A stretch of 64,000 nucleotides of DNA from Roseivivax halotolerans (GTDB taxonomy: Bacteria; Pseudomonadota; Alphaproteobacteria; Rhodobacterales; Rhodobacteraceae). A model generated the notes under the pieces. That model had not been told where the DNA came from and ran no database searches. It saw only the letters and a program-made list of their open reading frames with translations. The stretch is taken from positions 62,001 to 126,000 of the forward strand of contig NZ_FOXV01000002.1 in NCBI RefSeq assembly GCF_900115815.1. Reading direction: 5' to 3'. Positions 32,260 to 40,290 of the stretch are shown piece after piece (the stretch's first letter is position 1; each line of letters opens with the position of its first letter). Both the position numbers and the translations under genes were made by a program.

Positions 32260-32580
32260 ATGAGCGTTGAAAAGCTGAACAGCTCGAAGCTGCAATTCCC
32301 GATCAAGACCGCCGAAGGCACGGTCGATACCGTCGAGCTGCGCAAGCCCGGCACCGGCGAGCTCCGCGGCGTGAAGCTGACCGATCTTCTGCAGATGGAC
32401 GTGAACGCGATGTTCACAGTCATCCCGCGGATCTCTCAGCCCGCGCTGACGGCAGACGATCTCGCCAAGCTCGATCCGGCCGACTTCACCGATCTCGCGG
32501 TGCGCGTGACGGCTTTTTTCGTGAAGCGCCACCAGCTCGAGGGCCGGGCGCTGACGATCGAGGACGCGGAGACGAGCTGA
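32260..32580 (+). CDS. Tail assembly chaperone E (gp41/gpE-like)
   Basis: 106 aa. SSKLQFPIKTAEGTVDTVELRKPGTGELRGVKLTDLLQMDVNAMFTVIPRISQPALT is the phage tail assembly protein E family. It contains T TTT TTC at 32514-32520 and an open -1 frame, so part of it is probably extended into the E' frame to give a longer fusion, as in P2. These proteins act on the tape-measure protein during tail assembly. Confidence 0.9.
   Translation: MSVEKLNSSKLQFPIKTAEGTVDTVELRKPGTGELRGVKLTDLLQMDVNAMFTVIPRISQPALTADDLAKLDPADFTDLAVRVTAFFVKRHQLEGRALTIEDAETS
32514..32520 (+). promoter_or_regulatory. -1 ribosomal frameshift slippery site T TTT TTC
   Basis: In the E frame the codons read GCT TTT TTC; slipping one base back gives TTT TTT CGT. 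The -1 frame is then open without a stop from 32514 through the E' reading frame to the TGA at 32730-32732. P2 uses a near-identical T TTT TTG at the same place. Frameshifting itself is inferred. Confidence 0.8.
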
Positions 32581-32606
32581 CCCTGCCCGACGATGTCGAG
32601 GAGGTC

Positions 32607-32732
32607 ATGGCCGATCTCGCCGTCGTCTTCGGATGGGCTCCGCGGGACATGGACCCGATGAGCCTCGAGGAGCTGATGCGCTGGCACGGCCATGCCGGCC
32701 GGCGCACCCCGAAGCAGAAAAAGGACACCTGA
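32607..32732 (+). CDS. GpE' (GpE family) tail protein, frameshift extension
   Basis: 41 aa if read from the ATG at 32607 (MADLAVVFGWAPRDMDPMSLEELMRWHGHAGRR...). The match to the P2 E' C-terminus (MADIAVIFxWPPxxMDxMSLxELM pattern) is clear. It is most likely made as the C-terminal part of an E-E' fusion by -1 frameshifting from the upstream gene. Ends 6 bp before the tape-measure ATG. Confidence 0.85.
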   Translation: MADLAVVFGWAPRDMDPMSLEELMRWHGHAGRRTPKQKKDT

Positions 32733-32738
32733 GCCCCC

Positions 32739-35700
32739 ATGTCGGATCTGAACGTCGCGCTGATCATGCGGCTCGTCGATCGGGTGACGGGACCGCTCAA
32801 GGATATCCAGGGCGAGCTCGGCCAGGTGGAGCGGCGCACCAACCGCTTCGCCAAAGCCGGCGTCTTTGCCGGCAAGGCGATGCTCGGCATCGGCGCGGCG
32901 GCTGCCACCGGTACCGCCGCTGCCATCGGCCAGGCTGCCTCGATGGAGGATGCCTGGTCGGAGGCGAACAAGACGCTCGAGATGACGCCCGATCAGCTCG
33001 AAGCGCTCAAGAACGGTGTCGCGGGCCTTGCGACCGAGATCCCGATCGCGACGCGCGGGCTTGTCGAGATCACAGGGGTTGCGGGACAGCTCGGCCTACG
33101 CGGGCGCCAGGACGTGCTGGCCTTCACCGAAGACGCTGCCAAGATGGCCGCGACCTTCGATGTCACCGCCGGGCAATCGGCGCAGATGATGGGCTCCTGG
33201 CGCGAGCAGATGGGCTACACGCAGGACGAGGTGCGCCGGCTCGCCGACCAGATCAACTATCTCGGCAACACAACCGCGGCCGACAGCGCCGGCATCGCCT
33301 CATACACGACCGCCGTCGTCGGCATCGCCAAGGAAGCCGGCATGGCCGAGGAAACCGTGCTGGCGCTGGGCGCATCGATGATCGCCTCGGGCCGCGCGCC
33401 CGAAGTCGCGGCGACGGGTCTGCGCGCATTCATGCGCACCATGACCGAGACGGCCGATGGGATGTCGAGCGCCGAGGCGGATATCGTCAAGAAGATCGGC
33501 CTCGCCGATGAATGGTCGAGCATCCAGACGCAGTTCTATACCGATGCCGAGGGCGCGATCCGGCGCGTCGTCACGGCCATCGAGACCCTGCCCGAGGCAG
33601 ACCAGAACAACGCGATCTCGAAGCTATTCGGAGAGGAGGCCGGGCGCGCGCTCGGCCCGCTTCTCGGCAATGTCGAGAACCTCGAGAAGGCGCTCGGCCG
33701 GATCCCGCAGATCAAGCTCGCCGATGGCTCGATGCAGGCCGAGTTCGAGGCGCTCTCGGACGATGTGGTCGACAATTGGCGCAAGGTCCGCAACGCGCTT
33801 GGCGAAGGCGTCGTGGGTTACGGCGATACCTTTCTCGATCCGATCAACGATGCGCTGCGATCCACGCTCGACTTCCTCACGACGCTCGACGAGCGCGTGA
33901 CCGTCTTCGACCGGCTGGGCACGAGCTGGGACGGGTTCATGGCCGGGATCGGCGGTGGTCAGGGCGCGGCGCTTCTTGAGCGGCTCGCCGAGATCCGCGC
34001 GGCGATCGGCGCGTTCGTCTTCGGGACAACGGATGGCGATGCCGGCGAGGAACTGGCGGGGATTTTCCAGAAAGCGGAAGCCGCCGGCGTGCGGGTCTCG
34101 GAGGTGATCGGGGATATCTCGGAGTTCAGCTCCGCGATCGCCGAGGGGGATTGGCGGTCCGCGCTGGGCGATGTCCGCGCCTTCTTCGCTTGGTTGGGCG
34201 AACTGGTCCTGCCGAGCTTTCTTCTCGATCCGTCTGTGCCGGAAGGGCTGCAGACCTTCGTTGACGGCTTTACCGAGCCCTTCGAGCGGGCGAAGGCGCG
34301 GCTCGGCGATGCCTGGGATCAGCTCGGGCCGGTTCTCGAGAACTACCGGCGCATCTTCTCCTCGATCTGGGAGCTGATGAGCGGGCTTGGCAGCTCCGGT
34401 GAGCTCGATGCCTCGATGGCGGGGCTCGATACGATCAACCGGATCCTCGGCACGCTGCTTGGGTTTGCGGTCGAGGGCGCTGCGCGCGGGATCGAGGCGA
34501 TCGCGCGCGGGCTCGAAACGATCACCGGCACTGTCGCTGCGCTTCTTGAGGGCGACTGGGCGGGCGCGGGCCGCGAGATGCGCGAATGGTTCGAATTCCT
34601 GGACGATCTCATCATCCCCGATCTGCCGGATCTCGGCGCGGTGCTCGACGATGCGCTCGATTTTGCCTGGGCCGATGTGCTGCCCGACTGGGACTGGGGC
34701 AAGATCATCCCGGAAATGCCGAGCCTTGCGGATCTTCGAGGCATGTTCTCCTTCGGCGGCGAAGAGGTCGATGCCGCGAAGGCCGAGATGCAGGCGGCGC
34801 TTGATGAGGCGCGCAAAGCGGCCAATGGCGACTTCATTCCCTTCGGCCGTGAAGACTTCACCCTCGGCCAGGACCTGGTCGCGGAGATCGAGGCGGGCTC
34901 GCTCGAGGTCGAGGCGGCCGTCTCGCGCCTGAGAGACGCGCGCGCGACGCTCTCTGAGGATGACCGGGACCGCGCCGAGGAGATGATCGCGATCCTGGAC
35001 GGCATCGAGGCGCGCCGCGCCACGCTCGACGTGCCGATCGAACTGCCGCCGCCGACCCAGATGCCGACCATCGCCGATGTCGCGGCCGATGCCGAAGACG
35101 TGGCCGACCTCGAGCGCAAGATCGCCGCCGTCACCGAAGCGGCCGAGGCGCTGCCGCCGGAGATCCGGGCGATGGTAACGGATGTCGAGGGGATCCTGTC
35201 GGGGCTGGATTTCACGGGGCACGGCCAGCGCATGATGAACACCCTCGCCGAAGGGATCCGCGCCGGCACGGCCGAGGTCATAGCCGCAACGCAGGCGATG
35301 GCAGCGCAAGTCAGCGCCGCGCTGCCGACAAGCCCCGCCGTGACGCTCGCGGCCGAGACCGCCTCGGTGCCCGTTCAGGCGCGCGCCGCAGGCGGCGACT
35401 TCGGCCCCGGCTGGCTTCTGACCGGCGAAGAAGGCCCCGAGCTCGAATACCGCAGCCGGGGCGGGTTCATCGCCCATCACGGCCAGCTGCAAGAGATGGT
35501 CGCGATGTCGCGCGAGGTTGTGCAAGGCATGACCTCGATGCCTGCTATTGCCTCCGCAAAGCCCCTCCTCTCGTCCCGCGCCGGCGGCGCCGCCCGCGAG
35601 ACCCGCGTAAGCGTTGGCGACATCCATATCCACGCCGCGCCGGGCATGGATGAGCGCCGCCTGGCGCGCGAAGCAGTCGCCGAGCTCCATCGCCGCGCTC

Positions 35701-35750
35701 GCGACGACGATGACGACGCGCTTCACGACGGAGGGCTCTTCGATGCTTGA
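32739..35750 (+). CDS. Tail tape-measure protein
   Basis: 1003 aa. The N-terminus LNVALIMRLVDRVTGPLKDIQGELGQVERRTNRFAKAGVFAGKAMLGIG is typical of TP901-type tape measures. A coiled-coil and helical body contains hydrophobic segments (LGTLLGFAVEGAARGIEAIARGLE). A glycine-rich C-terminus (GEEGPELEYRSRGGFIAHHGQL) is common to tape-measure tails. Its length sets tail length; at about 1.5 angstrom per residue this implies a tail near 150 nm. Confidence 0.93.
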   Translation: MSDLNVALIMRLVDRVTGPLKDIQGELGQVERRTNRFAKAGVFAGKAMLGIGAAAATGTAAAIGQAASMEDAWSEANKTLEMTPDQLEALKNGVAGLATEIPIATRGLVEITGVAGQLGLRGRQDVLAFTEDAAKMAATFDVTAGQSAQMMGSWREQMGYTQDEVRRLADQINYLGNTTAADSAGIASYTTAVVGIAKEAGMAEETVLALGASMIASGRAPEVAATGLRAFMRTMTETADGMSSAEADIVKKIGLADEWSSIQTQFYTDAEGAIRRVVTAIETLPEADQNNAISKLFGEEAGRALGPLLGNVENLEKALGRIPQIKLADGSMQAEFEALSDDVVDNWRKVRNALGEGVVGYGDTFLDPINDALRSTLDFLTTLDERVTVFDRLGTSWDGFMAGIGGGQGAALLERLAEIRAAIGAFVFGTTDGDAGEELAGIFQKAEAAGVRVSEVIGDISEFSSAIAEGDWRSALGDVRAFFAWLGELVLPSFLLDPSVPEGLQTFVDGFTEPFERAKARLGDAWDQLGPVLENYRRIFSSIWELMSGLGSSGELDASMAGLDTINRILGTLLGFAVEGAARGIEAIARGLETITGTVAALLEGDWAGAGREMREWFEFLDDLIIPDLPDLGAVLDDALDFAWADVLPDWDWGKIIPEMPSLADLRGMFSFGGEEVDAAKAEMQAALDEARKAANGDFIPFGREDFTLGQDLVAEIEAGSLEVEAAVSRLRDARATLSEDDRDRAEEMIAILDGIEARRATLDVPIELPPPTQMPTIADVAADAEDVADLERKIAAVTEAAEALPPEIRAMVTDVEGILSGLDFTGHGQRMMNTLAEGIRAGTAEVIAATQAMAAQVSAALPTSPAVTLAAETASVPVQARAAGGDFGPGWLLTGEEGPELEYRSRGGFIAHHGQLQEMVAMSREVVQGMTSMPAIASAKPLLSSRAGGAARETRVSVGDIHIHAAPGMDERRLAREAVAELHRRARDDDDDALHDGGLFDA

Positions 35751-36141
35751 TCTCGTGATGATGGCGCTCGGCAGCTTTCGCTTCGGTCTGACCTCGGGCG
35801 ACTACCAGACCTTCCGCCGCGCCGCGTCCTACCGCTGGGAGAAAGTTGATCGCATCGGCCGTGCGCCCGCGCTCCAGTTCGCCGGCCCCGACACCGAGAC
35901 GATCTCGCTCTCTGGCGTGATCTATCCCAGCTTCGCCGGCAGTTTCCGCCAGGTCGAGCAGATGCGCCTTCAGGCCGGGCTCGGCCTGCCCTTCATGCTC
36001 ACCGACGGGATGGGCTTCATCTGGCAGCGTTGGTGTATCGCCTCGGCCGAGGAGACCCGCACCGTCCTTTTCGCCGACGGCGCCCCGCGCAAGCTCGAAT
36101 TCTCCGTCGAACTCATGGCCTACGGAGACGATTTCCTATGA
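35743..36141 (+). CDS. Tail protein U (P2 gpU-like)
   Basis: 132 aa. MMALGSFRFGLTSGDYQTFRRAASYRWEKVDRIGRAPALQFAGPDTETISLSGVIYP is diagnostic for P2 gpU, a tail-tip component. Overlaps the tape-measure gene by 8 nt and gpX by 4 nt. Confidence 0.92.
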   Translation: MLDLVMMALGSFRFGLTSGDYQTFRRAASYRWEKVDRIGRAPALQFAGPDTETISLSGVIYPSFAGSFRQVEQMRLQAGLGLPFMLTDGMGFIWQRWCIASAEETRTVLFADGAPRKLEFSVELMAYGDDFL

Positions 36142-36350
36142 CCGAGTATCGCACGATCGACGGCGACATGATCGATGAGATCGCCTTCCGCCACTACGGT
36201 CGCCAGGACATGGTCGAGCGGGTTTATGACGCCAATCCTGGGCTCGCCACGCGCGGTCCGGTCCTGCCTTCGGGCGTGATCGTCTTCCTACCCGAGGCGG
36301 ATCCGCGAACGGTGAACGTGCCGATCCGGCTCTGGGGGCGCAGCGCGTGA
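36138..36350 (+). CDS. Tail protein X (P2 gpX-like, LysM-type)
   Basis: 70 aa. GDMIDEIAFRHYGRQDMVERVYDANPGLATRGPVLPSGVIVFLPE is the small LysM-like fold of gpX. In P2 this gene lies near the lysis genes, but here it sits between U and D, as in many other P2-type tails. Confidence 0.9.
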   Translation: MTEYRTIDGDMIDEIAFRHYGRQDMVERVYDANPGLATRGPVLPSGVIVFLPEADPRTVNVPIRLWGRSA

Positions 36351-37324
36351 CACCCGATTTCGAGCTCCGCGCCGATGGCGACGACGTCACGGCGATGATC
36401 CGCGATCGGCTGATCTCGCTCACCGTCACCGACGAAGAAGGCCTGAAGGCCGACAAGCTGAGCTTCGAGCTCGACGATCGGGGCAACCTCCTCGCCGTGC
36501 CGCCGGCCGAGGCGCAGCTCGAGCTCTCGCTGGGGTTTCGTGAGACTGGCCTCACCCGCATCGGCACCTTCGTCGTCGAGCGCCGCTCCGGCCGGGGCAT
36601 GCCCGATACGATGTCGATCGACGCCAAGGCGGCCGACATGTCGAGCCAGATCCGCGCCCCGAAAACCCGCGCCTGGGAGAATGTCACGCTGGGCGAGATG
36701 GTAGAGACGATCGCCGGTGAGGCGAACCTCACACCGACAGTAGGCGAGGACATCGCGCCGACCTTCTATACTTACGTCGCGCAGACAGCCGAGAGCGACT
36801 TGCACCTCCTCACGCGCCTTGCAGCCGTCCTCGACGCCACCGCGAAACCCGCCGACGGCCGACTTGTCGTTGTTCGTCGCGGCACCGGTACCGCGGCCGA
36901 CGGCACGGCCCTGCCAGTGATCGCGCTCCTGAAGCGGGAGTTTCGCAGCTACGACTGGGCGCTCGGCGAGCGCGGCAAATACAAGAGCGTCACGGCCGAG
37001 TGGAGCGAGACCGGAACTGCGACGCTCCACAAGGTGACCGTCGGCAGCGGCAAACCGGAACGCCGCCTCCGCCATCCCTTCGGGAGCCAGGACGAGGCGC
37101 AGCGCGCCGCCCAGGCCGCCCTCGATCGCGCGGAGCGCGGCAATACCAGCGTCTCCGGAGAGCTCGGGGGCTTCTGGCCAGGGCTCTTCGCGGGCGGGCT
37201 CGTCGAATTCCCGGATCTGCGCGCAGAGCTCGGCGGGCGGTTTCACCTGAGGAGCGTGACGCACGTTTTAATGCGGACTTTAACGACCCGTTTCGAGGCG
37301 GAGATCGCAGGCCCAAAAGAGTGA
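36347..37324 (+). CDS. Tail hub protein D (P2 gpD / Mu gp44-like late control)
   Basis: 325 aa, GTG start overlapping the gpX stop. DDVTAMIRDRLISLTVTDEEGLKADKLSFELDDRGNLLAVPPAEAQLELSLGFRETGL is the gpD pattern; AKTRAWENVTLGEMVETIAGEANLTP follows. It forms the hub under the spike. Last of the structural genes. Confidence 0.92.
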   Translation: MTPDFELRADGDDVTAMIRDRLISLTVTDEEGLKADKLSFELDDRGNLLAVPPAEAQLELSLGFRETGLTRIGTFVVERRSGRGMPDTMSIDAKAADMSSQIRAPKTRAWENVTLGEMVETIAGEANLTPTVGEDIAPTFYTYVAQTAESDLHLLTRLAAVLDATAKPADGRLVVVRRGTGTAADGTALPVIALLKREFRSYDWALGERGKYKSVTAEWSETGTATLHKVTVGSGKPERRLRHPFGSQDEAQRAAQAALDRAERGNTSVSGELGGFWPGLFAGGLVEFPDLRAELGGRFHLRSVTHVLMRTLTTRFEAEIAGPKE

Positions 37325-37386
37325 AACCGCGATTTGCCATCCGCGTCTATGCCAGCTAGCGTCTTTTGATCGAGTCGGTGTGATGT

Positions 37387-38346
37387 ATGAGCAGCTATCT
37401 TGAACTTGCAGAGACTGTGCTTCGGCTCGAGCGTCGGCCTCTCAGTGCCCGTGCCCTTCTGAGAAGGGCGTACGAGCATGATCTGGTACCAACTCACCTG
37501 TATGGACAAACCCAAGAGAAGACACTGCAAGCGCGCCTAAGCGAAGACATCCTGCATCAGCGGGAGCGAAGCCGTTTCTTTCGTAATTCTCCCGGACGGT
37601 TTTTCTTGCGCGAGTTCCTCTCCGATTCCTCAGTTCCACCGGAGTATCGACGTGAGATGCGCGCAAGACGCCGCACACGAGATCTTCTGCGCAACTCAGC
37701 TCTCGGAGTGTCCAAAGAATGCGTCGAGAGCTTGACTGACGGATCGCAGATGGACCCCGGGGCGACGTTGGAGAAACTCCAAGATGAGCATTGTTACAGG
37801 TACCTGAACCCTCGCGAGATCGATGAGGAATGGGCTTTGGTTTGGTCGATCGCCGTCGTACGCCGCCGATCGAAGATACTTACTTATCGTACAGGCAGGT
37901 ATAGAGACGATCGCGATAGTTTCGCGCACAAGCGTTCAATCTGTTTCGCGGGCTTAGTCGCAGAGGACGACAGAACACTCTTTGATTGGATTGGTCTCGG
38001 GATCGTTGAGTGCGCCCTGACTGCTGCCTCCACAGACCTGAACGTCCCGATTGACCAACAGAACGACCCCGACAATTTGGGCTCGATGTTTCTTCATGAG
38101 TTTAAGAGCTTGTTCAAGACGTACCGCAAAGGTCGCGTAGAGCTGCTTGCCCTCGTTGAAATCATAGCGCCCGACTGGTTCGAACCCGCGGGCCCAAGAT
38201 TGTCTATCAACGATCTTGGCTGGATGGACCCTTGCGCTTTAAACAACATCTCCGATTTCGACCCTTGGTCGCAAGTTCTTCTAGAAAACGTTTTTGGATC
38301 TAAAAATGCCGCCAACCGCAGGCAAAGGCTTCATTCAGGAACTTGA
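37387..38346 (+). CDS. HARE-HTH domain protein, right-end cargo gene 1
   Basis: 319 aa. Residues 3-75 (SYLELAETVLRLERRPLSARALLRRAYEHDLVP..., ending GRFFLREFL) match the HARE-HTH winged helix found in restriction-type and chromatin proteins. The C-terminal ~200 residues have a beta-rich segment (WALVWSIAVVRRRSKILTYRTG, then HKRSICFAGLVAEDD) reminiscent of NUDIX-like folds, without a clear NUDIX box. It lies after the last tail gene, in AT-richer DNA, and overlaps the next gene by 41 nt, implying coupled expression. A defence role is inference from location and domain type. No strong ribosome-binding site is visible. Confidence 0.65.
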   Translation: MSSYLELAETVLRLERRPLSARALLRRAYEHDLVPTHLYGQTQEKTLQARLSEDILHQRERSRFFRNSPGRFFLREFLSDSSVPPEYRREMRARRRTRDLLRNSALGVSKECVESLTDGSQMDPGATLEKLQDEHCYRYLNPREIDEEWALVWSIAVVRRRSKILTYRTGRYRDDRDSFAHKRSICFAGLVAEDDRTLFDWIGLGIVECALTAASTDLNVPIDQQNDPDNLGSMFLHEFKSLFKTYRKGRVELLALVEIIAPDWFEPAGPRLSINDLGWMDPCALNNISDFDPWSQVLLENVFGSKNAANRRQRLHSGT

Positions 38347-39790
38347 GGCTGAATTACTTAAAGTATCAATAGAGTCGGGTGACAATCCTCGTGTAAAGCG
38401 CGCACTTCAGACACTGTGCAAGCTCTATTGGGATGGTTCTCGGCTCATGCCACAAGGCCGGCAGAGTCTCGAGCCAACCATCCTCGGCGCACTGGTAAGA
38501 AGCGACTCCGACGAAAAAGTTCGCCGTTGGTCATTGAGTGCCCTAGCGCAGCTGGGTCGTCCTGAGGTCAGTTGGTCGCCGGTTCTACAAGCAATCATCC
38601 AACATGAACATGAACCGCAGGTCGTATCCGCGGGCATTGCCGCGGCATTTAAACTAGATGGAAAAGCAGCATTTCGAGAGCTCCAGGCAAAAGATATTGT
38701 TTCGCCTGAGTTTCTTGCAATTTCTGCGATGCAAACGGCACCGCACTCACTTTTTGAGGATAACCCTCCAAGCTTAAACGTTGAGGAAGCAAGTGTAACA
38801 ACGCTTAAACTCTCTCTCATACTGGTTGGGTTGGAACGTGCGCCCGAGAACCTATTTCATCCCAAATATCAAAATAACGAACTCATCCGAAGCCTGAGCA
38901 CTCATCACGATCCGCTTGTTTCCCAATACTCAATTTGGGCCGCATCTGAAAATTCTAGTCTGGGTGTCTTGGATGTTTCTGTCGATGTCAAAGACATTGA
39001 GCAAATGCCTCCAAATATACGCTCATACATCTACCGTCTCTACGCATCAAACAAAGAGCCTATACCTCTGCAGAACGACGTTATTGAGGCGGCATCTACC
39101 GATAAGGATATTGAGGCGCGACTTGGAGCGGCAATAGGCTTACGAGACAATGCTTACGATGGAATTGGTCCAATCGTGCTAGACTGGTTCTACGATGAGG
39201 AAGACACGGAGGTGCAGAAATATCTACTTGACCATATATCACGCCAAGCAGAACGCATCAGCGACTACCATGCACATGTACCCAGCCTGTTTTCTAGCTT
39301 TGAGAACGACCAAACTATGCGACAAGTCATGCTCAGCGCTACACAGGGCACCGATCTTTACAAGACGCTCAGACAGATGGAGTACAGAGAGAATGACCTT
39401 TTCTCAGGAGGAAACACAGTGACGAACAATATCAACATCAACAACTCTGGAAATATGTCTGGCACGTCACTCTCTGGACAGGGTGACATCGATGCTTCCA
39501 GAGCTTCCAACGTTGCAAATTCTGGCACTATGAATTGGGAACAGGGCTTGTCTGCAATTTCTGACGCCCGAGAAATCATCAAGGACGCACCACTTCCTCC
39601 AGACATGCTTGAAGCAACACAAAGCGCTCTAGATGAAGCTGAAAAAGCGCCCTCGGAAGTTACATTCAAATCTGCAGCGGATTCACTTGAAACATGCGAA
39701 AAGGCGTTGGGAAGCATCAACGGAATGGCGGAGAAAGCGACAAGTCTCGCAGGAAAGATCGCATTGATTTTGAAAGTGATAGGCCTTTAG
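38306..39790 (+). CDS. HEAT-repeat-like protein with Asn/Gly linker, right-end cargo gene 2
   Basis: 494 aa from the ATG at 38306 (TTG 38294 possible). Residues 20-360 are alpha-helical pairs like HEAT repeats (EKVRRWSLSALAQLGRP; EPQVVSAGIAAAFKLDGKAAFREL; EARLGAAIGLRDNAYDGIGPIVLDWF). Residues 370-410 are an Asn/Gly/Ser-rich repeat (NTVTNNININNSGNMSG...), followed by a helical domain and a short hydrophobic end (SLAGKIALILKVIGL) that could insert in a membrane. The repeats-linker-effector layout resembles sensor/effector immune proteins. Composition is markedly less GC-rich than the tail genes, indicating separate origin. No known family can be named. Confidence 0.6.
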   Translation: MPPTAGKGFIQELEAELLKVSIESGDNPRVKRALQTLCKLYWDGSRLMPQGRQSLEPTILGALVRSDSDEKVRRWSLSALAQLGRPEVSWSPVLQAIIQHEHEPQVVSAGIAAAFKLDGKAAFRELQAKDIVSPEFLAISAMQTAPHSLFEDNPPSLNVEEASVTTLKLSLILVGLERAPENLFHPKYQNNELIRSLSTHHDPLVSQYSIWAASENSSLGVLDVSVDVKDIEQMPPNIRSYIYRLYASNKEPIPLQNDVIEAASTDKDIEARLGAAIGLRDNAYDGIGPIVLDWFYDEEDTEVQKYLLDHISRQAERISDYHAHVPSLFSSFENDQTMRQVMLSATQGTDLYKTLRQMEYRENDLFSGGNTVTNNININNSGNMSGTSLSGQGDIDASRASNVANSGTMNWEQGLSAISDAREIIKDAPLPPDMLEATQSALDEAEKAPSEVTFKSAADSLETCEKALGSINGMAEKATSLAGKIALILKVIGL

Positions 39791-40011
39791 CGCGCCGGAG
39801 GATGGGTGAACACCATATCGACGAGTGCAAAATCGCGGATCTCATTTTTCTCGAGGTCTAGAGCCTGCATGAACCATTGGGGACCCGAATGCCACTCGCT
39901 CTCGCCGAACCAGATCCTTTTCGGAAGCACGCGCCTAGTACTCTCAGTCCCGCGCCAGTTCCGGTAATTGAATACCAACTCTTGAGATTGGTGAACTTCT
40001 GCCATCGACAT
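39787..40011 (-). CDS. Stand-alone WYL-like small protein
   Basis: 74 aa from the ATG at 40011 (AGGA 5 nt upstream; a longer form from 40062 lacks a ribosome-binding site). ELVFNYRNWRGTESTRRVLPKRIWFGESEWHSGPQWFMQALDLEKNEIRDFALVDM fits the Sm-like WYL fold, a ligand- or nucleic-acid-sensing module often seen in phage and defence regulators. No DNA-binding domain is fused. Its stop overlaps the stop of the convergent HEAT-like gene by 3 bases. A regulatory role over the neighbouring pair is possible but unproven. Confidence 0.6.
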   Translation of the reverse strand: MSMAEVHQSQELVFNYRNWRGTESTRRVLPKRIWFGESEWHSGPQWFMQALDLEKNEIRDFALVDMVFTHPPAR

Positions 40012-40146
40012 GGTGTCCTGTGCCCTGCCTGAGATCGTTTTGATGTTCTTTTTGCATCGCACGAGGTGGCTGAAGCCGCAAGTTCTGCTTGCTCACGTTC
40101 AGTCATCTTGGCGTACTTCAGCCAAGGCTGGCGAGTTTGATGACAC

Positions 40147-40176
40147 TTGCTGCAAACTTCGATGCAAATCACTGCA
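40147..40176. repeat. Right-end transposase-binding repeats
   Basis: Read inward from the right terminus the boxes are TTTGCAGTGA (complement of 40169-40178), TTTGCATCGA (40159-40168) and TTTGCAGCAA (40147-40156). The first starts 20 nt from the end, exactly mirroring the left end. Three closely spaced boxes parallel the R1-R3 sites of Mu. Confidence 0.75.
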
Positions 40177-40196
40177 AACTAGCGCGCGAAGCTACA

Positions 40197-40201
40197 ACGC
40201 T
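40197..40201. repeat. Target-site duplication ACGCT, right copy
   Basis: Directly follows the right terminus CTACA and matches 1732-1736. The interrupted host sequence lies between the ytoQ and mscL genes, 90 bp upstream of the mscL start. Confidence 0.93.
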
Positions 40202-40290
40202 CCACGAATTTACATCTCGCGCGACATATTGCTTCGGGGTAATCCTGTGCGCGGTCACGAAAAGGGCCGCAGCTACTGGGAGCGTGGGAC

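Larger units (their letters stand above)
1737..40196 (+). mobile_element. Complete Mu-like transposable prophage, 38,460 bp
   Basis: Termini are TGTAG at 1737-1741 and CTACA at 40192-40196, forming a 5-bp inverted repeat with TG/CA ends, flanked by identical ACGCT duplications. The content is a full set: repressor, DDE transposase A, ATPase B, GemA, Mor/C-like activator, lysis genes, Mu-type packaging, portal, protease and capsid genes, and a P2-type contractile tail. No frameshifted or missing essential gene was noticed, so it may be inducible. The size and the Mu-type early half resemble RcapMu-type phages of Rhodobacter. Accessory genes occur next to the repressor (2141-2503), in the early region (4315-4964) and at the right end (37387-40011). 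Confidence 0.95.

Noticed and set aside
33624-35726. A 700-codon minus-strand frame opposite the tape-measure gene
   Set aside because: Shadow of the GC-rich tape-measure frame; composition is Arg/Asp/Gly-rich without any family signal.
39858-40172. A 104-codon minus-strand frame near the right end (CxxC near its start)
   Set aside because: Most of it overlaps the WYL-like gene in another frame and runs into the transposase-binding repeats; no ribosome-binding site. A short real peptide upstream cannot be fully excluded.
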